64,000 nucleotides of DNA from an uncultured Flavobacteriaceae bacterium (lineage in GTDB: Bacteria > Bacteroidota > Bacteroidia > Flavobacteriales > Flavobacteriaceae): NCBI GenBank assembly GCA_947502635.1, contig CANNAN010000004.1:124001-188000 (forward strand). The letters are read 5' to 3'. The notes below the pieces were generated by a model that was not told the origin of the DNA, did no database searches, and was given only the letters and a program-made list of their open reading frames with translations. A program made the translations under genes and the position numbers. Shown here in pieces: positions 8,720 through 17,817 of this stretch (positions within the stretch are counted from its first letter, which is position 1; every line of letters starts with the position of its first letter).

Positions 8720-10117
8720 TTATTTTAAACTTCCTACCATATCTTCTGGTTTAACCCATGCATCATATTCTTCAGCAGTAACATATCCTAAATTAACAGC
8801 TTCTTCTTTCAAAGTTGTCCCATTTTTATGTGCGGTATTAGCAATTTCAGCAGCTTTATAATAACCAATTTTTGTATTTAAAGCAGTTACAAGCATTAAA
8901 GAATTGTTTAATAATTTAGTAATAACGTCTTTATTAGGTTCAATACCAACAGCACAATTAAGGTCGAAACTTATGCAAGCATCACCAATTAACTGAGCCG
9001 AATGTAGAACATTAGCGGCCATTACAGGCTTAAATACATTTAATTCGTAATGCCCTTGCATACCTCCAACAGAAATAGCGACATCGTTCCCCATAACTTG
9101 AGCACAAACCATAGTTAACGCTTCGCATTGAGTAGGATTCACTTTCCCAGGCATAATTGAGCTTCCAGGCTCATTAGCAGGAATTATAATTTCTCCAATA
9201 CCAGAACGTGGTCCAGAAGCCATCATTCTAACATCATTTGCAATTTTATTTAAAGAAACGGCTAATTGTTTTAAAGCACCATGGGTTTCTACTAGAGCAT
9301 CATGGGCTGCTAGAGCTTCGAACTTATTAGGAGCTGTGACAAATGGTAAATTTGTAAATTCAGCAATATATTCAGCAACACGTTTACTATATCCTTTAGG
9401 TGTATTTAAACCTGTTCCAACTGCAGTACCACCTAAAGCCAGTTCACTTAAATGTGGCAAAGTGTTTTCTAAGGCTTTAATACCATGATCTAATTGGGCT
9501 ACATAACCAGAAAGCTCTTGTCCAAGAGTAAGTGGTGTTGCATCCATTAAATGGGTACGTCCAATTTTTACAACTTCTTTGAAATCATTGGATTTTTTAT
9601 TTAAAGTATCCCGTAATTGTTTGACACCTGGAATTGTAGTTTCAATCACTTTTTTATAAGCAGCTATGTGCATGCCAGTAGGGAAGGTGTCGTTAGAAGA
9701 TTGTGATTTGTTAACATCGTCATTTGGCTGAATCGTTTTTTCTCCTTCTCCAATAACTTTTCCAGCTATTTGATGCGCTCTGTTAGCGATGACCTCATTG
9801 ACATTCATATTGCTTTGAGTTCCTGAGCCTGTTTGCCATATAACTAAAGGAAATTGATCGTCATGTTTACCCTCTAATATTTCATCGCATACATTAGCGA
9901 TTAAATCGCGTTTTTCAGCAGATAGAGCACCAAATTCACTATTAGTATATGCTGCTGCCTTTTTTAAATACGCAAACCCATAAATTATTTCCAAAGGCAT
10001 AGAAGCCGATGCTCCTATTTTAAAATTGTTTCTTGATCGTTCGGTTTGAGCTCCCCAAAGCTTATCAGCAGGAACTTTTACCTCACCCATAGTATCTTTC
10101 TCTATTCTGTAACTCAT
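8720..10117 (-). CDS. fumC: Fumarate hydratase class II
   Basis: Iron-independent fumarase of the TCA cycle (fumarate + water to L-malate), a cytoplasmic homotetramer. 465 residues is the usual length. Family motifs are clear: [17 protein letters not shown] at the N-terminus, [30 protein letters not shown], and the superfamily signature [11 protein letters not shown] starting at about residue 318, which holds the mobile catalytic Ser loop. The ATG start fits. A TAACTTTG promoter core lies about 25 bases upstream on the minus strand. Confidence 0.97.
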   Translation of the reverse strand: MSYRIEKDTMGEVKVPADKLWGAQTERSRNNFKIGASASMPLEIIYGFAYLKKAAAYTNSEFGALSAEKRDLIANVCDEILEGKHDDQFPLVIWQTGSGTQSNMNVNEVIANRAHQIAGKVIGEGEKTIQPNDDVNKSQSSNDTFPTGMHIAAYKKVIETTIPGVKQLRDTLNKKSNDFKEVVKIGRTHLMDATPLTLGQELSGYVAQLDHGIKALENTLPHLSELALGGTAVGTGLNTPKGYSKRVAEYIAEFTNLPFVTAPNKFEALAAHDALVETHGALKQLAVSLNKIANDVRMMASGPRSGIGEIIIPANEPGSSIMPGKVNPTQCEALTMVCAQVMGNDVAISVGGMQGHYELNVFKPVMAANVLHSAQLIGDACISFDLNCAVGIEPNKDVITKLLNNSLMLVTALNTKIGYYKAAEIANTAHKNGTTLKEEAVNLGYVTAEEYDAWVKPEDMVGSLK

Positions 10118-10141
10118 CTCTTAATGGTTTAATTTAAGTTA

Positions 10142-10149
10142 CAAAGTTA
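10142..10149 (-). promoter_or_regulatory. Candidate -7 promoter box of fumC
   Basis: Read on the minus strand this is TAACTTTG, matching the Bacteroidota TAnnTTTG core, 25 bases before the fumC ATG. A clear -33 TTTG at ideal spacing is not visible. Confidence 0.5.
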
Positions 10150-10304
10150 ATTGTTTTAAGGAGCTTTTTTATATGATATATGTTAGTTTTTTTAAATACT
10201 TTTTTAACATTTATGGAATATTCTTATTTAGAAAAAATCTTGTAAAAATGAGTATCTTAGCGAGAGATCAAAAAATAATTTTACAAAAATTTAAATTTAT
10301 AATT

Positions 10305-10946
10305 ATGGCAACAATTAGATTAGGGGATGTCGCTCCAAATTTCAATGCAGAGTCAACTGAAGGCTCTATTAACTTTCACGATTGGTTAGGAGATAGCTGG
10401 GGAATTTTATTTTCTCATCCAGCAGATTACACACCAGTTTGTACTACAGAACTGGGAACGGTAGCAAAATACAAAGCTGAATTTGATAAACGTAATGTGA
10501 AAGTTGTAGCACTAAGTGTTGATGGTGTTGACTCACACCACGGATGGATTAAAGATATTAATGAAACACAAGAAACTACGGTTAATTTTCCTATAATAGC
10601 TGATGAGGATAGAAAAGTGTCTGAGTTATATGATATGATTCATCCAAATGCAGACAGCAAGCTAACAGTACGATCTGTTTTTGTTATTGGAGCAGATAAA
10701 AAAGTAAAATTAACGATTACGTATCCTGCTTCAACTGGTAGGAATTTTGATGAATTATTACGAGTTATAGATTCTTTACAATTAACAGCATATCATAAAG
10801 TGGCAACGCCTGCAAACTGGAATAATGGAGACGATTGTGTTGTTGTGCCTGCTGTTGCAACAGAAGATATTCCAGGTATTTTTCCTAAAGGTTTTAAAGA
10901 AGTTAAGCCTTATTTAAGAATGACCCCACAACCAAATTTAGATTAA
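10305..10946 (+). CDS. 1-Cys peroxiredoxin (Prx6 type)
   Basis: Thiol peroxidase that reduces hydrogen peroxide and organic peroxides. The start is set at the ATG giving MATIRLGDVAPNF; the longest frame begins 44 codons earlier with a sequence that is not part of the family. Peroxidatic Cys46 sits in PADYTPVCTTELG, preceded by SHP. The total of 213 residues and the C-terminal dimerisation extension (PANWNNGDDCVVVPAV, then PYLRMTPQP) are typical of the Prx6 subgroup. The gene runs divergently from fumC. Confidence 0.95.
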   Translation: MATIRLGDVAPNFNAESTEGSINFHDWLGDSWGILFSHPADYTPVCTTELGTVAKYKAEFDKRNVKVVALSVDGVDSHHGWIKDINETQETTVNFPIIADEDRKVSELYDMIHPNADSKLTVRSVFVIGADKKVKLTITYPASTGRNFDELLRVIDSLQLTAYHKVATPANWNNGDDCVVVPAVATEDIPGIFPKGFKEVKPYLRMTPQPNLD

Positions 10947-11127
10947 GAAATAACGCTGTAATATCGTTTCCATTTTCTTTATGCGAAATAGAAAGAATAA
11001 AGCATGGTATCGCAGTGATTTCTATTGAATTTTAAGTTGAGTGTAGTTATAGTATTGAAGAAGCAGAAGAGTTATTTTATTAATATGATTTTAATGTAAA
11101 ATGGTATTAATAAATTTTGATTTGATA

Positions 11128-11158
11128 TTGTATAACAAATAGCTTTGCATTATCTTTG
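11128..11158 (+). promoter_or_regulatory. Bacteroidota-type promoter for the small membrane protein
   Basis: TTG (11128-11130), 20 bases, then TATCTTTG (11151-11158), followed by the ATG 29 bases later. This agrees with the Bacteroidota consensus TTG-N17-23-TAnnTTTG. Confidence 0.6.
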
Positions 11159-11187
11159 CATCAGATTTTTAAAAGACACACACGATT

Positions 11188-11364
11188 ATGTTTGATTTTG
11201 ATCAATATTTAGGATTTTTAGCTTTTTTAACCATATTAACAATAGGATTTTGGTTAATGATATTTCTATTAACTTTTGTAATCCCTTATTGGATAGGAGG
11301 TTCTCTAATTGAAAGAATAAAAGAAATACGTGAAGAGAAAAAAGCAAAACGTCAAAATACATAA
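11188..11364 (+). CDS. 58-residue membrane protein, unknown function
   Basis: A small open frame starting MFDFDQYLGFLAFLTIL. It has one or two closely spaced hydrophobic helices over residues 8-38, then the amphipathic segment GGSLIERIKEIREEKK and a basic end (AKRQNT). A matching promoter lies upstream and a terminator-like hairpin downstream, with no overlap with other genes. These signals and the coherent membrane-protein composition support a real gene. The function is not recognised. Confidence 0.65.
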   Translation: MFDFDQYLGFLAFLTILTIGFWLMIFLLTFVIPYWIGGSLIERIKEIREEKKAKRQNT

Positions 11365-11390
11365 CATTAATTGACAATATTAATATTTTA

Positions 11391-11421
11391 AAAAGGGATG
11401 CTAATTTAGCTTCCCTTTTTT
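11391..11421. terminator. Intrinsic terminator
   Basis: AAAGGGATGCTA pairs with TAGCTTCCCTTT (one mismatch) across ATT, flanked by A-run and T-run. It serves the small membrane protein and the convergent barrel-protein gene. Confidence 0.75.
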
Positions 11422-11426
11422 TATGC

Positions 11427-13883
11427 TTACATATCAACACCGCCACCGCCGTCAAAACCACCGCCTTGACGTTCTCGTTTTTTTCGTTGATTAAATCTAT
11501 ATGTGAATGATAGGTTAAAGATGCGTCCGCCTCTAAATTGAATTTCTTGATCTGCAGTAAAAGTTTCTGCTGTAATATGATTTTTAAAAATATTGCTGTT
11601 GAATACGTCTCTAATATTAAAGGCCACAGAAGCTTTTTCCTTAAACAAATCTTTGCTAAAGGCTAAGTTAGTTGTTAATCTACCTTTTCTGTTATTTTGC
11701 GAATCTTCATTTGGCCCTCTATAATTCATACTAGTCTGCCAGTCTATTTTATAAGGTAATGTTAGTTTGTTAGTTAATCTAGCAGACCAAGTTAAATTAT
11801 TTGCTACTAAATTAATACCATTAAAGCTCCCGTCTCTTTCTAATTTAAAAATATTAAAATCGGTATTAACACGCCATTTTCTGGACGGACTATAATTTAA
11901 GTTAAATTCAAAACCATATCGATTATCGGTTGCTAAATTTACAGGACCTCTTTCAATAACAGGGAATTCTTCACCGTTTATAATAACATTTTCACCAGTT
12001 CTTCTACTTATAAATGTTATGACGTTTGTAGAATGCGCATAGTATAAGGCAGAGCTTAACGTAAATTTGTTAAACTTATTTAAATATCCTAATTCAAATC
12101 TATCGGTATAAGTGGGGTCTAAATCTGGGTTCCCTTGAAACACATTTGTGATACTCGATCTGGAAGGAAAGGGATTTAACATAAATCCTCTGGGTCTTCT
12201 TAATCTACGATTATAACCCAAAGACACGCTTTCATCATCACTTATTTCATAATTTAAATTAGCAGTAGGGAATAAGCCTGTTAGGTTTTTTCTTTTAAAA
12301 TCGCCAGTAGTTGGTTGGTCTATAGTTGTTCTGGTATTTTCAAGACGAATACCTAGGAGGTATGAAAATTTATCTATTTTACTACCAAATTGAATATATG
12401 CAGCATTCAAATATTGTTTAAAATTAAAAATATTGGTAAGATTTTTATTTACATCGAACATATTGGTGCTAGCATTCAATGTATCCACTCTAAAGTCAGT
12501 TGTGTTACTATTAAAATCACCACGATACCCTATTTCAAATTGACTCATTTCACCAATAGGTAAAACATAATCACTTTGCAATAATACTTGTGTTTGATCT
12601 TCAAAAGTAACGACCATTTCTGTATCTGTACCGTCAGAATTTATTATAGAATTCTGGTCACTATTGGAGTCTTCATATTGAAAGTCAAACGTTAATTTAT
12701 GGTCACTTTCTTTAAAATTTTTTGTTAAGTTAACCGAATATTGTATCGTTTCGTTGTCTCCTTGTTCTGGATTTAATCTAATACTTTTGGTTGTTATTCC
12801 TGTATTTTTATCTAATTGTAGCAGGTTATTAATAGAGCGGTCATCATTAGTATTATTACTATATACCAAAGCTGTAGTTAATGAAGCAGAGTCATTTATG
12901 TACCATTCTAAACCAGTGTTCGAGGTAATACCTTTTCTTGTATCGATCCAGTTTCTTTTTTCGTCTAAATCGGGCGTGTTTATGTCATTATACTTTACGT
13001 TGTTGTTCCAAAGGCCTAAACGTTCATTGTACCTGTATGACGTTGTACTAAAAAAATTAATATCTCCAGTTCTATAATTTATATTTCCTGAGAGACCTGC
13101 TGCGTCCGGATGTCCAACATTTGCAGTTACAGAGCCGTTAAGTCCTTGTAATTTACTACGACGTAAAATAATATTTAAAATACCAGCAGTACCTTCGGCC
13201 TCATATCTTGCTGATGGCGACGTTATAACTTCGACTTTTTCAATAGACTCGGCAGGTAGCTGTCTTAGTGCATCAGTAGAGTTTAGACCAACCAATCCTG
13301 AAGGCTTACCATTTATAAGAATCCGAACATTATCATTTCCTCGCAATGCCACATTACCTTCTCCGTCTACAGAAACGGATGGTACATTATCTAAAACATC
13401 ACTAACAGTACCACCGCTAACGGTAAGATCTTTACCGACATTGTATATTTTCTTGTCAAGTTTAATTTCAACGGTCGTACGCTCTGCAATAATTTCAACC
13501 TCGTCAAGTGATTCCAAATCAATTTCTAAAAAAAAGACACCTAAATTAGCGTTAGAAGTGATTTTTTTGTTTGGAATCGTTTGGGTTTTAAACGAAATGT
13601 ACTCAATCAAAATATCGTATACACCTTTGGGTACTGGAATACTAAAAGCTCCTTTTATATCTGTAATACCACCAGCAACGATTTTGTTTTTTTGCCTATT
13701 AAAAAACGAAATTGTTGCATATTCAAGAGGTTCTCTAGTCTCTTTATCAAGTACTTTTCCTGTTATTGTAACCTCTTTTAATATGACTGATTCTGTCTCT
13801 GGATTTTTTTTGTTTCTTGGTTGTGAATACATAGTGAGTATACTCAAAAAAAATACAAAACCAGTCGAAATTAATTTATTCAT
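11427..13883 (-). CDS. Outer-membrane beta-barrel protein, TonB-receptor-like
   Basis: 818-residue outer-membrane protein. The signal peptide ends in SILTMYSQ. Residues about 36-115 are a carboxypeptidase-regulatory-like domain (VTITGKVLDKETREPLEYATI). About 135-240 form a plug (GGTVSDVLDNVPSVSVDGEGNVALRGNDNVRILING, with ALRQLPAESIEKVEVITSPSA). The remainder is a barrel of the family often called outer membrane beta-barrel protein (OMP_b-brl_3). The C-terminus carries a Gly-rich tail (RQGGGFDGGGGVDM) rather than a typical terminal aromatic strand. The ligand is unknown and no SusD partner is adjacent. Confidence 0.9.
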   Translation of the reverse strand: MNKLISTGFVFFLSILTMYSQPRNKKNPETESVILKEVTITGKVLDKETREPLEYATISFFNRQKNKIVAGGITDIKGAFSIPVPKGVYDILIEYISFKTQTIPNKKITSNANLGVFFLEIDLESLDEVEIIAERTTVEIKLDKKIYNVGKDLTVSGGTVSDVLDNVPSVSVDGEGNVALRGNDNVRILINGKPSGLVGLNSTDALRQLPAESIEKVEVITSPSARYEAEGTAGILNIILRRSKLQGLNGSVTANVGHPDAAGLSGNINYRTGDINFFSTTSYRYNERLGLWNNNVKYNDINTPDLDEKRNWIDTRKGITSNTGLEWYINDSASLTTALVYSNNTNDDRSINNLLQLDKNTGITTKSIRLNPEQGDNETIQYSVNLTKNFKESDHKLTFDFQYEDSNSDQNSIINSDGTDTEMVVTFEDQTQVLLQSDYVLPIGEMSQFEIGYRGDFNSNTTDFRVDTLNASTNMFDVNKNLTNIFNFKQYLNAAYIQFGSKIDKFSYLLGIRLENTRTTIDQPTTGDFKRKNLTGLFPTANLNYEISDDESVSLGYNRRLRRPRGFMLNPFPSRSSITNVFQGNPDLDPTYTDRFELGYLNKFNKFTLSSALYYAHSTNVITFISRRTGENVIINGEEFPVIERGPVNLATDNRYGFEFNLNYSPSRKWRVNTDFNIFKLERDGSFNGINLVANNLTWSARLTNKLTLPYKIDWQTSMNYRGPNEDSQNNRKGRLTTNLAFSKDLFKEKASVAFNIRDVFNSNIFKNHITAETFTADQEIQFRGGRIFNLSFTYRFNQRKKRERQGGGFDGGGGVDM

Positions 13884-13966
13884 GAAGTTATTTTACTATA
13901 TAACAGTAAAAATAAATTAAGGTTTAATGGGGAAGGGTTAAAATTTTGTTAATAAGCACAGAGGGG

Positions 13967-14308
13967 TTAGATAATATCTAGTATTTTTTCAGGAGGTCTG
14001 CCAATAGTAGCTTTTTTCCCATTTATAATGATTGGGCGTTCTATCAACTTTGGATTTTCAACCATGGCAGTAATAATTTCTTCGTCACTTAAACTTTTAT
14101 TTTTGAATGACTCTTTCCAAATAGTTTCATTTTTTCTAACTAATTCTATAGGTTTTATACCTAATAGCTTTATCAGATTTTTTAACTCGTCATGATTAGG
14201 AACCTCTTCAAGGTATTTAATTATTTCAAACTCTTTACCCGATTTTTCAAGTATTTCCAGTCCGCAACGTGATTTGCTACAACGGTTATTATGGTATATT
14301 TTTATCAT
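13967..14308 (-). CDS. arsC: ArsC-family reductase (arsenate reductase-like)
   Basis: Thioredoxin-fold protein of 113 residues with the catalytic Cys10 in HNNRCSKSRCGL and the conserved ENPKLIERPIIINGKKATIGRPPE segment, whose Arg residues bind the oxyanion in ArsC. Glutaredoxin-coupled arsenate reduction is the family function, but no other ars genes lie nearby, so a housekeeping role is possible. Its ATG overlaps the stop of the upstream HAD gene (TAATG), indicating translational coupling. Confidence 0.85.
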   Translation of the reverse strand: MIKIYHNNRCSKSRCGLEILEKSGKEFEIIKYLEEVPNHDELKNLIKLLGIKPIELVRKNETIWKESFKNKSLSDEEIITAMVENPKLIERPIIINGKKATIGRPPEKILDII

Positions 14309-14925
14309 TATAAGTGAATGTTATAATTTTTTAATTGTTGAATAAGTTTTTCTGGAGATTTAAATGGAATGCCATTAATACCTAAAGCATTAGCGGCTTC
14401 AATATTCCTTAAGTTATCATCAATAAAAATGGCTTTTTCTGCCGTGATATTAAAACGCTCTAGGGTAATATTATAAATTTTATCAAAAGGCTTTCTGGTT
14501 TTTTCATCGCCAGAAACAATAATACCTTCAAACCATTGTAAAAACTCAAAACGTTCTAATGCTATAGGGAATGTTTCACTACTCCAATTGGTTAAAGCAA
14601 CAACTTTATACTGGCCAGACTTTATAAATGATTCAAGAATTTTTACGGTACCATTTATTTGCTCGCCTAACATCTCAACCCATCTTCCATAAAACATTCT
14701 AATTAACTCTTCATATTCTGGAAAAAGAGCCACGCGCTCTTCAGTTGCCTTAGCCATAGAATATCCAGCGTCCTGGTTTTCATTCCAATCGTTTGTACAA
14801 ATGTTATCAAAAAACCATTGCATTTTTTCACGGTCTCCATTAAATTCTTCCAGATAAACATATTCTGGATTCCAATCTATTAATACCCCTCCGAGGTCAA
14901 AAATTATAGTATCTATTTTATTCAT
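14308..14925 (-). CDS. HAD-superfamily phosphatase (subfamily IA)
   Basis: 205-residue HAD hydrolase. Motif I is FDLGGVLIDWN (nucleophile Asp10; the usual second Asp is replaced, as in YihX-like members). Motif II region: VVALTNWSSE. Motif III/IV region: GDEKTRKPFDKIYNITLERF with FIDDNLRNIEAA. A cytoplasmic sugar-phosphate or nucleotide phosphatase is likely; the substrate is unknown. The stop overlaps the arsC start by one base. Confidence 0.88.
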   Translation of the reverse strand: MNKIDTIIFDLGGVLIDWNPEYVYLEEFNGDREKMQWFFDNICTNDWNENQDAGYSMAKATEERVALFPEYEELIRMFYGRWVEMLGEQINGTVKILESFIKSGQYKVVALTNWSSETFPIALERFEFLQWFEGIIVSGDEKTRKPFDKIYNITLERFNITAEKAIFIDDNLRNIEAANALGINGIPFKSPEKLIQQLKNYNIHL

Positions 14926-14964
14926 AAGCTGTTTCTATTGCTTTTTAAACAATGTCACTCTTTT

Positions 14965-15366
14965 TTATTTCAAATGACGGACTCTTTCCTTATTAAATAG
15001 TGTTTTTCTAAACGTTTTAGGTTTTTTATCATTCAATAACTCTAGCGGACCTTTTTCTTTAATTAATTCAGAAAAATGATCTTCTCTAAGCTTATATTGG
15101 TACTCATTTAAGTAAGTAGTAATAAGCATTAACTGAAATGGTGCGTTTTCACTCACTGGTGTTTCCAATATTTGAAATGAATGAATGTAACCTTTCTTAA
15201 TAGCCATATTTCTTAATACCTTCCAATTATTATGATAATAATACAGGGCTTCTTCATTGTTATTATTCAAGATTTGAACAAAATCTATAGTAGAAATTTT
15301 GTCTTCTTGTTGCCCATAACTGAAAGAGCAAATAGCTGAAAAAATAAAAAATATTAGTACTCTCAT
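14965..15366 (-). CDS. Small secreted protein, unknown function
   Basis: 133 residues with a typical signal peptide (MRVLIFFIFSAICSFSYGQ) and a soluble remainder rich in Asn, Tyr and Lys ending KERVRHLK. Probably periplasmic. No family recognised. It sits 37 bases downstream of prfB on the same strand and 39 bases upstream of the HAD gene, so the four minus-strand genes from prfB to arsC may be co-transcribed. Confidence 0.7.
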   Translation of the reverse strand: MRVLIFFIFSAICSFSYGQQEDKISTIDFVQILNNNNEEALYYYHNNWKVLRNMAIKKGYIHSFQILETPVSENAPFQLMLITTYLNEYQYKLREDHFSELIKEKGPLELLNDKKPKTFRKTLFNKERVRHLK

Positions 15367-15403
15367 GGTTTTTTAAATTGAATAGCAATTCATATAATAT
15401 TGA

Positions 15404-16517
15404 CTACAATTGATTATTATCTTCTACTTTTTGTCCCATCATCATTAAATAAGATTTTAGGAATTCGTCTATATTTCCATCCATAACAGCATCAACATTC
15501 CCAGTTTCATGGGCTGTTCTTACATCTTTTACCAGTTTATAAGGGTGCATGACATAATTACGAATCTGACTTCCCCATTCAATTTTCATTTTGCCCGCTT
15601 CAATATCTTCGCGCTGTGCTAATTGCTTTTGAAGCTCTATTTCATACAACTGTGATTTTAACATTTGCATAGCACGAGACCTGTTATCATGTTGTGATCT
15701 TGTTTCTGAACATGAGATTTGAATACCTGTTGGTTTGTGAGTTAATTGTACTTTGGTTTCTACTTTGTTTACATTTTGCCCTCCAGCACCACTAGATCTG
15801 GCCGTCGTAATATCAATGTCTGCTGGGTTGATATCAATTTCTATAGTATCATCAACTAATGGGTATACATAAACGGAGGCAAAACTTGTGTGACGCTTTG
15901 CATTACTATCAAAAGGAGAAATTCTCACCAGACGGTGTACACCATTTTCACCTTTTAACCAACCAAAAGAAAAATCGCCTTCAATTTCTAAAGTAACCGT
16001 TTTTATACCAGCAACATCGCCTTCCTGAAAGTTAAGTTCTTTTACTTTAAACCCACTTTTTTCTGCATACATTAAATACATACGCATGAGCATACTAGCC
16101 CAATCACAACTTTCTGTACCACCTGCACCTGCTGTAATTTGTAATACAGCACTTAGGCTATCTCCTTCTTCAGATAACATGTTTTTAAACTCAATATCTT
16201 CAAGTAAATTTGCAGCTCCATGATAAAGTTCTTCTACATCTTCTATAGTAGACTCCCCTTCTTTATAGAATTCATAAAGCACTTCTAAATCTTCAATAAG
16301 TGTTTTTGCTTTATTATAATCTTCAACCCATTTTTTCTTCACTCGAAGCGATTTCATAATCGTTTCTGCAGCTTTTGGGTCATTCCAGAAATTAGGATCG
16401 AACGTTTGTTCTTCGTCGTTTTGTATTTCTATAAGTTTGGCGTCTACGTCAAAGATAGTGCCTTAGTTTGTCAAGGCGGGTGTTAAGATCTTTAATTTGA
16501 TCTGAAGTAATATTCAT
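15404..16517 (-). CDS. prfB: Peptide chain release factor 2, expressed by programmed +1 frameshift
   Basis: RF2 recognises UGA and UAA stop codons and releases the nascent chain. The gene begins at ATG 16517 and encodes 22 residues ([11 protein letters not shown] to HYL). It then meets an in-frame TGA (16451-16449) within CTTTGAC, the classic RF2 slip site, preceded by AAGGCACTAT in the place of the internal Shine-Dalgarno. Shifting +1 reads GAC and continues for 348 codons, giving 370 residues. Visible motifs (full-length numbering): RISPFDSN with SPF at about 200-202 for stop recognition, and [13 protein letters not shown] with GGQ at about 245-247. The longest single frame starts at an internal ATG (16357) and misses the N-terminus. 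Confidence 0.96.
16448..16454 (-). promoter_or_regulatory. RF2 autoregulatory frameshift site
   Basis: Minus-strand CTTTGAC at codon 22-23 of prfB. The ribosome on CTT pauses at the in-frame TGA; when RF2 is scarce it slips one base forward and decodes GAC. An AGG lies upstream at the conserved distance. Confidence 0.92.
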
Positions 16518-16536
16518 GGTTAATTTTTATTTTGAA

Positions 16537-16544
16537 CAAAAATA
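16537..16544 (-). promoter_or_regulatory. Candidate -7 promoter box of prfB
   Basis: Minus-strand TATTTTTG, matching TAnnTTTG, 19 bases before the prfB ATG. No convincing -33 element is visible. Confidence 0.45.
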
Positions 16545-16783
16545 GAACTAATTAGTCTATATTAAAATATAATTTTGCTTTATAGGAAAATTCTACTTTT
16601 AATCGGATTTATTCATAAATAGTATATTTAATATTATATATTTAATTATTATTGCTTGAAGAACTAACCATTCTATTTCATTTTAAATCTCTCATCTCTA
16701 GCAAATATAAGTTTTAGGACGCGAAAAGCTATATGTTTATTATGTAGTAGTAGTTATGTTTTGTTTAACAAAATTTTAATTAT

Positions 16784-17803
16784 TTGAGACTAAGTATAAT
16801 TATACCGTTATATAATGTAGAGGAGCACGTTGCATCTTGTATTACGAGCATTTTGGATCAAAATCTAGATGCTAATGTATATGAGATTATTATAATAGAT
16901 GATGGCTCTATAGATACTAGTATTTCTATCGCTAAAAAATTTGAACAAGCCTATTCTAATATCCATGTTTATAGCCAAGAAAACGGAGGTGTAGGGAGTG
17001 CCAGGAATAAAGGGATTAGTTTGGCAAAAGGAAAATACATTTATTTTATTGATCCAGATGACTATTTGGCTTCTCATGTTTTAAAAACCATTATAGATCA
17101 TGCAGAGGAGTATGATTTGCAGGTTTTAACATTTTCGTCTATTGGAACAACAACTACTAGCCTTAATGATTCAAATACAAATAACAATCAAAATTTCCCT
17201 ATCAACAGTACAAATGGCATAGATTATATAGGGGCTAACCGTTATAAAAATGAAGTTTGGTGGTATATCATAGAAAGGTCTTTTATTAAAGAACTTGAGC
17301 TACAGTTTATTGAAGGTAGATGGATGGAAGATGCCATTTTTACTACAACTTTATTTATTAAAACTCAACGGATGGCTCATATACCTATAGATGCCCATAG
17401 ACATGTTAAAGTTGAAGGGTCTGCTATGACCAGTAAAGCCCCCAAGCATTATATACGGGTTATTTATGATAATGGGAATGCAGCTAAAGTGTTTAATAAG
17501 CTAATTGAAGAAGTTAGTAATTCGGAAAATATTAATTCAAAATGTTTGAAAAGGTTAAGGGCACGACAACAGTCGTTTGTGTTTTTCATGATGGTAAGGA
17601 TTTTAAAGTCCAGAATGACATTTAAAGAGGTTAAGGCTATTATAAAGAATATGGAGGTTATTAAGGTTTATCCATTGAACAGTTTTTTGGGAATCGATTA
17701 TAATGGGATGGTTTATAGTTTTATAACTAAGCTGTTTAATATAAAGCGGCTTTATTTCTTTCTATTTTTAGTATTGAACCCTTTTTTAAGAATGAAAAAA
17801 TAA
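16784..17803 (+). CDS. Family 2 glycosyltransferase (TTG start)
   Basis: GT-A fold sugar transferase acting at the inner face of the membrane in surface-polysaccharide assembly. The N-terminal strand RLSIIIPLYN, IIIIDDGSIDTS (Asp39, Asp40) and the metal-binding YFIDPDDYL (Asp90-Asp93) are all present. The start is TTG: the upstream stop leaves no ATG in frame, and the protein must begin about here. The C-terminus is basic with a hydrophobic end (LYFFLFLVLNPFLRM). It shares the EVWWYIIERSF and RWMEDAIFTTTLFIKT segments with two later GT2 genes, so the three are paralogues. Confidence 0.92.
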   Translation: MRLSIIIPLYNVEEHVASCITSILDQNLDANVYEIIIIDDGSIDTSISIAKKFEQAYSNIHVYSQENGGVGSARNKGISLAKGKYIYFIDPDDYLASHVLKTIIDHAEEYDLQVLTFSSIGTTTTSLNDSNTNNNQNFPINSTNGIDYIGANRYKNEVWWYIIERSFIKELELQFIEGRWMEDAIFTTTLFIKTQRMAHIPIDAHRHVKVEGSAMTSKAPKHYIRVIYDNGNAAKVFNKLIEEVSNSENINSKCLKRLRARQQSFVFFMMVRILKSRMTFKEVKAIIKNMEVIKVYPLNSFLGIDYNGMVYSFITKLFNIKRLYFFLFLVLNPFLRMKK

Positions 17804-17817
17804 TTATTAAGGTATTT

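Noticed and set aside
10947-11127. A long imperfect hairpin between the peroxiredoxin and the small membrane protein (GAAATAACGCTG and CAGTGATTTC)
   Set aside because: The pairing is broken by several mismatches and there is no repeat partner or U-tract. It may be a decayed repeat but I cannot support a feature.
11186-11461. Minus-strand open frame of 91 codons over the small membrane protein
   Set aside because: The plus-strand frame has a promoter, an ATG and a membrane-protein sequence; the minus-strand frame runs through the terminator and into the barrel gene's C-terminus.
12754-13077. Plus-strand open frame of 107 codons inside the barrel-protein gene
   Set aside because: No start signals or recognisable domain, and fully covered by a well-supported gene on the other strand.
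13441-13920. Plus-strand open frame of 159 codons opposite the barrel-protein gene
   Set aside because: Antisense shadow of the signal peptide and N-terminal domain of the minus-strand gene.
15404-16517. Reading prfB as a pseudogene because of the in-frame TGA
   Set aside because: The CTTTGAC context and the perfect continuation in the +1 frame are the known autoregulatory site of RF2.
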